Shown here: in pieces, positions 41,045 to 52,628 of the stretch
Position numbering within the stretch: the stretch's first letter is position 1
How the letters are laid out: every line of letters starts with the position of its first letter
Assembly (NCBI GenBank): GCA_038049695.1
Contig: CP142452.1
Coordinates: 35,266,501-35,330,500, forward strand
Length of the DNA: 64,000 bases
Direction of reading: 5' to 3'
Source: Cinnamomum chago
Lineage: Eukaryota > Streptophyta > Magnoliopsida > Laurales > Lauraceae
Made by a program: the position numbers and the translations under genes
Notes under the pieces: model-generated
Databases searched by the model: none
The model's input: only the letters and a program-made list of their open reading frames with translations
Told to the model about the DNA's origin: nothing

Positions 41045-42372
41045 GACTCTGATACCAATTGTTGGAAGTAGGCGAGCCTCGTTGATAGATTTTCAAAAAC
41101 TTTTTGACTCACTTGACTCAGGGATCAAGTACCCATAAGACCATAAACCATATCCAGGATGCAATCCATCTATCTCATGAATCAAGTACAGTAATAAAGC
41201 CTATTTAAAATATAGAAATCAGCAACTACATGCATCCAAAACAATCCCAACAAATAGAGAAGTAGATTATACATTTGGAACCCGGTAGTGCTCTAATGGA
41301 GAAGAAGACAATCAACTAGATCAAGAACTCTTCTTGAAGCAATTTGAGATCTCCAAGACCTTGTTGTCTTCCACGCTATGACCCGCTATTAGATCTCTTT
41401 TCTCAAGAAGATTTGTGGAAACTTCAAGAAAAAACCCTACTAGAAACTTCAATAAACTAGAATAGAACTAGAAGAGAGAGAAGAGGAGAAAATTATGCAA
41501 CACTTGCACAAGGAGGAGGGTTGGGCGTGGATCTCTATGTTGGTGGACATCCAAGAGGGGATTTGTCTCCTATTTATAGTCAATATCCATTGATCAATTG
41601 GAATAAATTTGTCTCATCCAATCTTAGACTCACATCTTATTATCCTTGAGCCCCAATTAATCACAGTGATCATCAATACCATTCAATTAACTATTAATTG
41701 AGATGGGTGCGCACTTACTAATGACAAATCCATTAATTGGCACAAGGGTATAATATAGATAGATTTCATCTTGACCATTGGATGTTCCCACAATCCTACT
41801 ACCACGTACCCAAGACACCGATGTGTTGACCTACAATTGGCCTCACTCATTGGTGACTCAAAGCAAATGAATAGACATAAACTTGAGTTCATCAGTGTCT
41901 CAAGATTGAGAGCCTATTGTTAGGGAATTATGAGAGCAAACCTTAAAATCGAAACAGTATTTCATAAGGTGTTTCTCATAGTCCTTCAATACATCCAATG
42001 TACCAGCACTATAATTCAGAATCTTACATTTTGATGATCGAGACAAATCACATGATCTCATAGTGATCAAAGTGCTGCAACTTTATCAGATGAGATGCCC
42101 AGTCTCATCACTGGTTGTTAAGATATTTTTAAATATAAGATTTGTGATACATGTCTCCTGTATATGGATCTCATCCATATACATATATCACATCTAATAT
42201 ACTAATGGGACCCAGTTCATCTCATGAACCATCATGTCATATGTATTGGTCATGTGCATTAAGTAATAAAACAACATTCATCTCATGAAAGGAAAGCATG
42301 ATTTTATTGTTAAATAAAGAAATTAATCAATTTATTATATAAACTGATGGATTGAGATCATACAATCTAACA
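41045..42372 (-). mobile_element. Copia-type LTR with primer-binding site, minus strand
   Basis: The LTR spans 41060-42372 (1313 bp), reads TGTTAG at its 5' end and ends CCAACA on the minus strand. Two bases later comes TGGTATCAGAGTC (41045-41057 in plus coordinates), an initiator-Met tRNA primer site, which fixes this as a 5' LTR facing left. A second copy of the same LTR opens at 63425 in opposite orientation. No partner LTR for this one was found in the window, so the element is broken. Confidence 0.8.
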
Positions 42373-42914
42373 CTAAGACCTTCGGAGTCCCGTGTGGCAA
42401 GAAGTTAAAGTCAGGTTTACAAGGTGCATGTTAAAAGTACAAAAGTTTGATTGAAATAATAATAAATATGCAAGTATGACGATTCCTAAAATTATACGCT
42501 CAAAGTGATGGATATTGGTGTATTTTCGTACACTTGATGCATTCGGAATGTGGGAATACCCAACCCCTAAGTTTGGATAAAAACACGAATCACCGTGCTC
42601 CATATGCTTTCATAAGTATTCGGGTTTGAATTATGAATTAAAAATTAATATCGGGCAAGGTTAAGGTATGGGGTTCATCATAGTCTAGGTCGTTGTCTCT
42701 TTTTCGAGGGAAGAAGGTCTTTCTACATTGCTCGGGTTTTTAAGTCAAGAGCCCTTATTTTGGAGCCAATGGACAATTTTTTATTTCCTTTAATCCTTGG
42801 TTGAAACATTAGAGTTTTAGTTCAGAATTTTCAAGAGATTAGTCGAGTTAAAAACGGGTTTAAATGAGGCCAAAATCCACTTTGAAAACAAGTTTCGCGG
42901 GTTCCGAGGGCGGC

Positions 42915-45900
42915 CGTGTAACGCCCCAATTCCGGATACCGATAAAATCGTTCGAATACCCGAAGTTGGCGCGCTACTTCCCGGAAAATCCGAGAACTTT
43001 CATGATCGTAGGCCCGCAGTGAGGTCCAATTTAAAACTTTTTGGACGATATAGTAATAACAGTTAAATTGCGGAAGCATAAGAAATAAGCGGAAGCAATA
43101 GGTATCGATATATATTAAGTAAGAGCGGAACAGTAGTCTAGTATGAGTATCAGTTGTTAATCAAAAGTTAATACATCTTTGTTAGCTACCCAGCTCACTT
43201 ACAAAATTTCTCTCAAAACCCAAAATGAAGTTGACTCTCAAAACCCAGGTAGCTCATCTCCGCCCTCCGGCTCGACATCCGGGTCGGTCGGACCCCATCC
43301 GTAATCTCCGACAATCGGCGCCTCTATTAGCGCTAGTGCATCCTCTGGGATCTCTGGGTCAAGGTCTAAGCACCAAAGATGGGTCAGATCTAAAAGATCT
43401 GGCAAGTCACAGCATACTACTAACATAGGACATAAATATCAAATGAATAGAGACAGGTAAATAAATTAAAGAATAACAAGGTAATGAACTGGGCAGTTGA
43501 GCAGTATAATCATAAGGAATCAGGATAATATAAAACATCTAATCTACTACGAAATGACACATTCACACGAGCTGGAATATCGCAGGATATTATGCCGCGG
43601 CCCTCCCATACTGAACACAGTTGCTGCAGGGAAATCTTACCCGTGCTGGGAATTACTAATCCCGCAAATCACTCATCATCTCATCACACTCATCACTCCA
43701 GACCGGACACGGTATCACACCGTCCGTCTTAACATCATAACTCATCATGATAGCTTCTCAACACTCATACTAGCTCCTATCGGGGATGATTAGTCCACAG
43801 GCTGAGCTTAAATCAACCGAGTGAATGTCTATGCAGACTCAAGAATACTCTAAGGGTCTGTCTCTGTCTAGGTTTTGCCTTGCATGAACAAGGTCCTAAC
43901 CAAGTCTCTAAAGGGGTCTGTACATATCAATCAGTCTATGGATTATATTCTAAGTCCAAGCCCACTCGTTGGATCCATACCAAGGCCCATCAACCTATGG
44001 CCTGGTCTAAATCTGTCCAAACGAGGCAACAAATCCATTTACTATTGATAAGCAGTTCATTCAACCCATCATGACTTAAAAGCCCAATATAAACTACCTC
44101 CTCTAACTAAAGGTACACATCCCACACTTAGGCCCAATAAGGGCCCGCCTAGACACAGACACGGGTCAGTGATCTCCAATTCATGCTAACAGGTCACCTC
44201 TATGATATCCTAGGTTTAGGTCCTCCAATTCCCATTAATTAACAGTTAACAGTTACTCTAAAGATCTAAGAATGACAGCATTAAATAAGGTGAAGTGTGA
44301 ACTTCAATATGAGAATCAATAGGGAAATACAACGGTCCAATCCTAGGTAATGGGTCACGTTAGGTTCAGGTCCATCTCCGGTAATTTGATCTCTAAACGA
44401 AGTCACTGATGTCATATAATACTGTGTTTGGTGCTTATGAGGTTACGGGCATCATTGACAACTCTTAGAGGTCAAATCATCTTAGATTAACAACCAAAAC
44501 CCTAATCAGTGGTCCCCGCGAGTCAAGGTTGAGCCACACCGTTGACTCGGGCTTAGAACATTGATAAGCATCCATTTGGATGGTCAATGGGCCCCACAAC
44601 TGATCACAATTCCTAAATGTTGAAAACTGGAAAATCAGGGTTTCCCAGGTGGACTTGATGTGTAGTGTGCTCGGTTGACCTCCTGGCCTGGTGGATCAAC
44701 AGAGTGCACTGAATAATCTGAATCAGGTCTCCTGGAAGACTTATTTCGTTTCTAAAGGTTTCCAGCGTGTCCGGTCAACCTCCTGGCCTGGGTGATTGAC
44801 CGCATACACCAAAAACCCTAGAAAGAGTGATGTCCCAGCTTCCATACATTTTCTACTGCAAATCCTATGTATTAGGTCGATCTGAACATGGAGGGTCTGA
44901 GTTTCAGGTGAGAAACCAACTTTCAGTCAAATCCTGCAAAAACAGTGTGTACCGGGTCGACCTCCCTGCAGAGCAAGGTTGACCTGGCTAACTGAAATGG
45001 GTCTCTGCAGAAAAATTTAACTGAGGGCCAGTTTTTCACAAAATACAGTGTACCGGGTCGACCTCCCTGCAGAGCCGGGTCGACCCGGCTAACTGAAATC
45101 TCAGTCAGCAGAAATCTCCCAACTGGGAGCTAATTTCCAGGAATGCAGTGTACCGGGTCGACCTCCCTGCAGAGCCGGGTCGACCCGGTACACAGCGGGT
45201 GGACTCCCGGGTCGACCTTCTGCACGAAAACTGTAAAAAAACAGTTTCTGTAACTTTTCCATTTTAGCTCGTTTTTCCTCCAAACCACTTCCATTCCTTC
45301 CCAAACTTCACCAAATCATCATAAAACATAAAATCACTCCAATGCCCATTAACCAACATCATTTGGACCCATTGATCTTCCAAATGGGGGGGTGAAACCC
45401 CCATCCATCAATGTCCATTCCATCCAAACAAAACAACTAATGCTCCAGGTAATTTCTAAGACTTGAGTATTAACATACATGAATTAAAATCACAGAATCA
45501 ATGAATAAAATATACATTCTAAGTTAGGAGGAAGTGCACTTGCCTTTTGCTTGGGATAGAAGGTTTTGTAGAGAGAGAGAAATAGAAGAGAGATCCCAAT
45601 GCAAGAAGAAGAAGAAGGTAATGGCTGCAGCTCCTAAGGAATCCTCCTAGCACAGTAACAATAGCTTAAAAAGAGAGAAATGAGAGAGGAAGAAGAGAGG
45701 AAATGAGGGATGAATAGTTGCTAGGGTTTTGGGGATTTGTGCTTATTTATAGATTTTGGGGGAGTGGTTGATGATTGAAATGCTCTTTAGGTTAACATAG
45801 GATTAGGGTTAGGGTTAGGGGCATTAGGGTCTTTGGGCTGGAAGGTTCTAGAAATTCACTTTTACACTAAACCCCCTCTAGTTTACTAAAAACTATACTA

Positions 45901-46150
45901 AGGGCCTCCCTACACTAATAAACCCTATGATTACAAAAGACTATACAAAAACCCTAATACTAATACAACTAACTAGTCTAACACTAACTTAGGAGATTAA
46001 CACATAACTACCCTGATTAACCCCTAATTAGCATAATTAGCTAGTAATTAGCAATAATTAGTATAGATTAGTAATAATTAGTATTAATTAGCATATAATT
46101 AGTAATGATTAGTATTTAAAATAGCAATTAAAGGGCCCACAAAGGGTGGG
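42915..46150 (-). mobile_element. Ty3-like LTR (fossil), minus strand
   Basis: On the minus strand a TATAAATAAGC box near 45750 is followed by a CT-rich leader and, 2.8 kb on, by the terminus GGGGCGTTACA at 42915, an ending typical of tRNA-Met-primed Ty3 chromovirus LTRs. No primer site follows, so this is a 3' or solo LTR. The upstream end near 46150 is approximate. It carries a telomere-like TTAGGG-type patch at 45803-45825 and the tandem repeats at 44640-45215. Confidence 0.55.
44640..45215. repeat. Tandem repeats of about 100 bp carrying paired GGTCGACC words
   Basis: The word ACCGGGTCGACCTCCCTGCA begins at 44951, 45052 and 45152 (periods 101 and 100). Each is followed by a second GTCGACC or GTTGACC and, in two units, GGCTAACTGAAA. 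Two older units with TTGACCTCCTGGCCTGG-type cores lie at about 44675 and 44770. The units lie inside an LTR. Confidence 0.85.
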
Positions 46151-46385
46151 GCCTCATGATGAGTTCACAAAAAATACACTTTCATAGCATTATTTTATGA
46201 GGTTTCAAAGATAAAAGAACTCAAAACACTATTTTTAGCATAAAAATAAAAAATTTCCTCCCCATCATGCTTTGCTCATATCTTTCTATTATAGATAGTC
46301 ATTTGTATGCATTTATATGAGTTCCAATGGCCTCCATACAAAATATGTTAAAAAATACTCTCAATTATGTTAATTTCTCTTTGTA

Positions 46386-47690
46386 GGTGTTAATTGAAGA
46401 TTAATTTGAAGATTAAAGTTGAGATTCAAGAGTTAAAGAGAGTAAGGATAAGTTTGGAAGACAATTGGATGAAAAAATGACAAAGATATGCCAACAATAA
46501 GAAGAAAAATGAAAGACCTGGGTTGGTATTTTGACTATATCTTTTCACTCGGATGTCCGATTGAGGTGATCTCAGAAGCATTGGAAAATCTTGTTCTAAG
46601 ATCTACAAATCATATTTCACGACATTTTTCCCAATTCAGACGTTTCGGGGGTCAAAATAGCACATCAATCTGGGGACTATTTTTTAACACGAGAATTACA
46701 TTCATATGTTCATATTTCCATTCTTATGAAGTCCCACATCGAAAAGAAACCAAAAAGAGCAAGGCAAATGTCTCTACATAAGGAAGGAAGCTCTAGGCAT
46801 TAGACACACAAGCAAGGAGAGCCTCCTCCTCTTTACTTAAGCTATTCATGTAAATTGAGAGCAATTGTAGAGAGAAAGTGATGAATGCTTTGTAAAATTT
46901 GAAGATTTGTAATGAAAGTTTTGTTTTCTCCAATGAGTGGCTAATCCCTTTGATTGGATCTTCTAGATGAAGCTAAGTTGATCCTATTCCTTTTGCTTAT
47001 GCTCTTTATTTTAATTCCCTTGTTTATGTGCTTAATATGTTAGAATAGATTTGTCTTCATTGCATTGTGCAACCTTTCATACTTATTTTTATCTTAGCAT
47101 TCTTTTTACTATCTATGCTTAGGTTTGATAAATCATGCTTAGGAGTAAATATCTTTTGATGGTTTATGCTTACTTTTGATAGATAGTTATTAAGAATCTT
47201 TTCTTTTATGAAGGGAAGAAAATCTTGGCTATTAGATTGTTAATTTCTATCTTAGAGCTTTAAAGTTATATTTTCCAAATCTAAGCATTGATTTATCATT
47301 AGATTTGAGTATTTGTTTGGGAAAATAGAAGAGCATTAGCATTGGATTAGTGTCACTTAGTGGATTATAGATGATTCAATCTATCAATTAGTATTGTTTG
47401 TTGCTTATTTTAATTACTTTAGCTTGATTGAATTCACATTCCCACACACTTATTCACTTATTTTAATTCTTACACTCCATTTCTCTATCCACACCATCAT
47501 ATCCATTAGCTTATTTGTTCATACCTTCTATGTGTTTGTTTTTATTCCTCCTTTGATTTTGTTAGCTATATTTGAGTTGATACTCCTTTTCATTAATCAT
47601 TGTTATTTCTCTTGTAACGATCCTCGTGGGAACGATATTCGGACTTTCATAGTCTATATTACTTGAGACAACCGTATACTTGCGGAAAAT
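46386..47690 (+). mobile_element. Ty3 Tat/Athila-like LTR or leader fragment
   Basis: The stretch contains AAGTCCCACATCGAAAAG (46732-46749), a word common in plant LTR promoters. It ends near 47690 with CGATCCTCGTGGGAACGATA and GACAACCGTATACTTGCGG, the characteristic 3' end of Tat/Athila-type leader regions. The rest is AT-rich and non-coding. Boundaries are approximate and the element is incomplete. Confidence 0.5.
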
Positions 47691-49082
47691 TCCAAACAAC
47701 TCACAGGCCGTCCTGCCAAATCACTGCAAGTCGCAGCTACCACGACAGCTGGTTGCTGCACGACAGTTGGCCACTGCATGCAGCAACTGGCTACTATGTT
47801 GAAGCTGCTAGTTGTTGTGTTGAAGCGGTGAATCCCATGGATTCTGACCATTGGAAGGGGCTGGGAACGAGTTACTGGTAGGGAGATGGGGACTGGTTGC
47901 TGGAAATAAGATCCTGGCAGCTGAGGTGTTGGGGCAGCTAGCATCAGCTGCAGCTGCTGGCCGCTAAAGGTTTTAGAATTTTGGCTGCTAAAGGGTTCAG
48001 GTGGACTGGGTGTTTAGGAAGGGAGTCTTGACCGCTGGAAGGGGAGAAACAATTGGCCGTTGGGGAAATTTGGGGCAGCAACTGCTGGTCCTAATGTGCA
48101 AGTGACAACAACAACAAGAATGGAAAAGAGAATTGGCTGCGGGCTGTTTGGGGCAGCAGCTACTGCAGCTGGCCGCTGGCCTCCTGATGCTGACTAGCGC
48201 CAGTTGTTGTGGCTGGCTACTGGCCTGCAACACTTTTGAGCCCTTGATCAAGGGTTGGGTCCCACAGTGGGGCCCAATGAAGCTGAGTTTCGATGCAGAT
48301 TAAAGGACAACTAATAATAGAGAAAAACAATCAATTTAGTAATAAGTTGACACAAATTAGCCACAACATAGTGATAGATTGATTAACATGTTTGGTGAAC
48401 AAGTTGATAAATAGATTCATAGCAGCTGTATTAACAGATTTTCCAATAGAAAAATTAACAAAGTAATCACAAATTAATTAACATAAATGGGATTGACTAT
48501 GACGAATGGTAAACCCAAGCAAACATGTGCTAATTAACTTGGACATTTGCCTCAAACCCAGAATCAGTTCAACCTTCACCAATGGTCAATCCAAGCTACA
48601 ACCTAGGGGGCTTCCTCTTTCAAACAACTCACTAAGAAAATCACTGTCAACAACAAAAACAATTCACTATAGAAACCCAACCCAAAAACAGCAAACACCA
48701 TGGTGCAAAAGATGGGTTATAAACCAAGAGGAAAGAGGGCCTACCTCTTTGAAGCTCAAGAAAAAGAGAAAGTGATGGAGGGGCTGCGACTGCTGGATTC
48801 GCACCAAAACAAAGTATATCGCTTAGAGGATGACGGGGGATCAACTGGCTGGACCAAATCTTGCAAGGGAAACCTTCAAGCAGTTGCTCTTCAAGAAGCC
48901 ATGGAAGGAGAGGAGAAGGAGAAAAAGAAGAGAGAAAGAGAGAAACTTTTCTCTTGCTGTGGCCGGTGGAAATGAGAGTTAAATGAGAGAGTAGTGGTGA
49001 TAGGTGAAGCGTTTAATATGATAGGCGGCCTTTAATGAGAAAGGATAGGTTGGTGGGATATTTTGCCAAAGTTAACTTTGTG
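47691..49082 (-). other. GCTGCTGG-rich low-complexity DNA and a CT-rich leader-like stretch
   Basis: Positions 47740-48240 are made of recurring CTGCTGG/GGCCGCTGG words without an open frame on either strand that resembles a protein. Positions 48640-48980 read, on the minus strand, as a CT-rich transcribed-leader-like sequence. It probably belongs to the LTR block starting at 49583. Confidence 0.45.
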
Positions 49083-49583
49083 AGTTTGCTATCATTCTAG
49101 CTAAACTTGGGACGCGCTAACAAAAATCTTCAGGACCTCGGACGGACTTGGTCAAAGAAGAGGAATTGTAGGTCTAGAAAAGGGCTTTCTAACAAGCCAA
49201 GAATCATAAATTTTTTGAGATTTGTGGTAGAATCTGATATTTTTCAAACTGCGGTAAATACCTCGAACAGTGTGCCCGGGGTCAAATTGACTTTCTGGAC
49301 CTCAAGTGAGTTCGGGTTGAACATGAAAGTTTTTGGGTAGATCGAGACCGAACTTTTAAGTTCAAGAAGCAATTTTTATAAAATTCCCAATAAATCCCTG
49401 AAAAATATCAGAATTCTAACTTAACTCGAAAAGTGTCGAATTCTAACGAAACTCTCCGGAACTAATCCCAACTTAGCTCTAATCCCAAGAAACTCCCGAT
49501 TAACCTCTAATTAGGCGTCATTAGCCACTCAACATAATTAATTAGCGCTAATCGTAATAAGTAAAAAAAATCGGGTTCTTACA
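49083..49583 (-). mobile_element. LTR 5'-end fragment, minus strand
   Basis: Reads TGTAAGAACCCGATT from 49583 leftward, then the ordered blocks shared with 38690-39480. The TGTAAGAACCC start is typical of plant Ty3 LTRs. The left boundary is uncertain. Confidence 0.55.
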
Positions 49584-50052
49584 TGATATGAAAATGAAAA
49601 TCTAACTCAACACATACACTATATGAATTCAAAGATGAATGCTCTATGTGTATGTATGAGAAATTCAATCAAGTTCGAAAATGGTTGCTCAATAAATGTA
49701 ACCTTAAAGCTTTTGAAAGTTTAAATTACAAATGTTTTGATTGAAGTGAAAATGTTAATCACATGTTCTTTAAATAAACAACTTGTAAAGATATGACTTA
49801 TCAAGTTATGCAAGTTGTATTGAAATCTCAAATCTAAAACCTGTGATGTATGGGCATAGTTGTTTTAAAAACATAGTTTACCTATGTGTTTATGTCATGA
49901 AAACAGTTAGCTAGAGATTCAACCAAGTATATGAGATTCATGCTTTGAGAGAAATCAAAGTTTTAAACAAAGCATGAAACCATTATGATATGAACATCAA
50001 AACTAATTTAGTTGGCAACTCAAAGTGAAATATATGTAATGGATTCAACAAA

Positions 50053-50169
50053 TCATAGTTAGCAAGCTTAGACTTGATTTACTAATAATTTAAACAAGGC
50101 ATGTAACAAAGTCATAGTTAGCAAGCTTAGAATTATTTACTAATAATTTAAACAAGGCATGTAACATAT
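50053..50169. repeat. Two-copy 59-bp tandem repeat
   Basis: TCATAGTTAGCAAGCTTAGA begins at 50053 and at 50112, and both units end ACAAGGCATGTAACA. They are nearly identical apart from a few bases and a short indel. It lies in AT-rich DNA just left of the CACTA element. Confidence 0.88.
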
Positions 50170-50470
50170 GATGTGGAAAATAGAGCTTACTTAGAGATTT
50201 AACTCAATGAATCCAAGCTTTACCTTTCCAAAATGACACTACAACAAAAAACACCATTGGTGACACCCTTTGGTGATAAAAAATTAATGTTAACACGGAA
50301 CGAACACAAAGGTGACAAAAAAAAATTTTGCTTGTCATGGAAAAGCTTTAACCAGGGTGCCAAATAAAGAGGAGATTCGGTGACAAAAAAGTTTGTAACC
50401 GAAAGACAAAATTTTGGGTGACAAGTACAAACTTATCACTGAGAGATTTAAATTTTGCGCTGGCCGGCCG

Positions 50471-50912
50471 GCTCCTCCTCATTTAGGCGCAACATCGTTT
50501 CATGGAGGCAATAAAAATAAGATATGTGAACGAAACGACGTAGTTTCACGGTTTTGGTTGTTACCAAAACCAAAGCCCTAATCAAACTTCTACCTCATCT
50601 CTCTCACAATTCACGCCTAAAGCTGTGACGGTCTCTCTCTCTACCTCATCAGTGACATCTCCGACTTCCCACTTCGCCCGTTTCCTCGCCCACCTCGGCT
50701 TGTGCCGCATCTTTTCTCTCCACCACCACCACCGTGGAGGACAAAACCGCAGGTATTCCATCTTCTCTGCTTTGAAAAAGTTGCTTACCATCAAGTACAC
50801 TTAGTTGTTGCGGCGGCCATGAGTTGCCACCGGTAAAAGTTTTTTTACAAGAGGCCCCTCTTTGTGACCTAACAACATCCCTTTCGCTCATCATCTCGAC
50901 CCCACCGTCTCA
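50471..50912 (+). other. Captured promoter/first-exon-like segment inside the CACTA element
   Basis: Base composition changes sharply at CGCTGGCCGGCCGGC. The segment holds AAACGACGTAGTTTC (a G-box-core palindrome as found in plant promoters), a CT-rich leader with AAAGCCCTAATC, a codon-like GC-rich stretch, and CCGCAG followed by GTATTC, a plausible splice donor at about 50752. I do not recognise the encoded peptide. It looks like the 5' end of a host gene. Confidence 0.5.
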
Positions 50913-51620
50913 CACTGCAACAAAATGGGATTTTCAGTGACAAATTTTTTGGCGACACAATCCAATATGTCACAAAAAATAGATTTTTTACAACATAAAA
51001 CTAGACCCATCGCAACAAGTTAAGAATTGGCGACACAAGATCCCAAGCATTGCAAATAGATACTTTCAGCAGCGAATAAAGTGTGTCACAAACAAATGCG
51101 TTAAAAAATCATTGCCGCAAAGCAATTCAAGTGCCCGCCAAATGGCTATAAAATTGTTCGGACGCTAAATACACATTAGTGACACAATTATACGTTGCCA
51201 ATAAGTGTCTCTATTCGCAACGTAATCCCTGCGTAGCAAATAGTTTTTAGTTGGGACGATTGCCTTACTATGCCGTAGAAAAGTTAAGGTTATTTGCAAC
51301 AATTTCCTTTTTGCGTCGCATATAATATCTTATTCATGACGTTGATGCCTTTGCCTTGCAGATAATTATTAATAGCGACCTACATGATATGGTGTCGTAA
51401 AAATTCTAAGCTAAAAAATTCACTATTTTTTTCCTTTTGCCACCATTATGAAAAAATAATTATACATTTATGTGGGACACAATTTTGGCGTCACAAATAA
51501 TATTAAGTTGCGATGGTGTACTTGATGCGTCACAGATAAGTTTTTTGCGCGGAGCTAATTTAAATGCATTGTAGAAATTCTTTTATTAACGACATTGTTT
51601 ACGGCATTACAAAAAAAAAG
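50913..51620. repeat. Second CACTA-type terminus with sub-terminal repeats, nested or recruited
   Basis: CACTGCAACAAAATGGGATTTT opens a zone rich in GCGACAC, GTCAC and GTCGC words, different from the outer element's GGTGACA words. This is how the end of another CACTA family looks. A matching opposite end was not found, so only one terminus may be present. No coding sequence. Confidence 0.5.
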
Positions 51621-52088
51621 TCTAATATAGCCCCCTCTCACTCTAATAGCCCGTCTGGCTTCTCATCCGACAATCCATCTCCTCCACCTCCCTCTTCTTT
51701 CTCTACAAAGCCCTAATCCTGTCTCTCTTCTCCTCCTCCTCCTCCAAAATCCCCTCCTCCTCTCCCTCTCCCTCTCCCTCTCCCTCCTCTCCTCCTCCCC
51801 TTAGTCTGACCCAGCCGCCTCCGCCCCCGATCTCGCCGTGGCCTCCTCCTTAAATCCGTTGTCACCCGCAGCTCTGCTGACTTCCGTCGCCGTGCTGCCA
51901 AATCCCTGAGCTTTCTCACCTTCATGATCCTGTCCGGGATCTCGGGGGTTCTTGTCGGTTGTGTCAGTTTGCGATGGAGATGGGCTACTTAATGTTGCGA
52001 GGTTTTTCAGATTGGGTTTGAGAGGGATTGTTCCTGGGATCTGGACCGCTGGAGGGGGAGGAGGTGAGAGAGCTTTGACAAGGTCGGT

Positions 52089-52628
52089 TTTGAGGCGAAG
52101 AGGCAGAGGCTCGACTCTAAGGCCCACCAATCAATGGAAGAGGAGATGACCCAGATCAGTAGCAGTGACGAAAAGGCTTGGAACTGGAGCATTCGAAAGA
52201 GGGTTTGGGATTTAATGAAGTCCGAGAACATCAACCCAAAACCCCCGTCCCGTTCTCCACCGAATACCCAATTTTGTTGGGGTTGCTTCTGCTGCCAATA
52301 TGGTCTAAACTATCCTTTCTAATGTTTTTTTTACCCTTCTTCTTACTGTTTCGTGGGTGGTGGGAGATCGGTCTTATTCTGTTTGCCCAAAGTTTGTGTC
52401 TTTTCCCTTCATTGTCCCTTGCGACTGGTTTGTGAATTGCTATTGTCGAGTTGGTGATTTGGGCAAGTGAGTTTCTTCTTCTAATTGTTCTGGGACTGAT
52501 TTTTATTCATTTATTTGTTTATTTTGGGGTTGTGAAGTTAGGTGGAGTGGAAGCGTTTCGTGCTGCAGAATGCGTAAAGGTTAATCCGGATTCGCCCCAG
52601 AAACAAGTTCGATTTTTGATGCTTTCGG
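52089..52628 (+). pseudogene. Captured fragment of a COG0212 5-formyltetrahydrofolate cyclo-ligase-like gene
   Basis: The parent family (Arabidopsis At1g76730 type, a paralogue of 5-FCL linked to thiamin metabolism) has the motif order seen here. From 52089 the frame reads FEAKRQRLDSKAHQSMEEEM, then DEKAWNWSIRKRVWDLMKSE. A +1 shift at about 52220 moves the reading to NPRPVLHRIPNFVGVASAA. After a donor-like GTCTAA near 52303, a 238-bp intron ends in TTAG. The second exon (52542-52628) reads [20 protein letters not shown] and then QVRFLMLSG, followed by a donor-like GTTTGT. Only the N-terminal part of the enzyme is present, without its catalytic remainder, so it is non-functional as an enzyme. 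The intron shows that capture was from genomic DNA. CT-rich sequence upstream (51640-52088) may be its leader and transit-peptide region. Confidence 0.8.

Noticed and set aside
43225-43793. Short plus-strand frames at 43225-43428 and 43497-43793
   Set aside because: They lie in a U5-like part of an LTR, have no domain and overlap opposite-strand frames of equal length.
44640-45215. CRISPR-like array
   Set aside because: Units are about 100 bp, contiguous, without unique spacers, and lie inside a plant LTR; this is a eukaryotic genome.
47394-47666. 90-codon plus-strand frame resembling a membrane protein
   Set aside because: Hydrophobicity follows from AT-rich composition; the stretch ends in a Tat/Athila-type leader terminus and is better explained as LTR DNA.
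42915-49583. One giant LTR element spanning from the GGGGCGTTACA terminus to the TGTAAGAACCC start
   Set aside because: The flanking pentamers (GGCCG and TGATA) do not match, and the interior contains pieces of at least one other element type in the opposite orientation.
50649-50894. Minus-strand frames at 50582-50894
   Set aside because: They are antisense shadows of the CT-rich leader-like captured segment.
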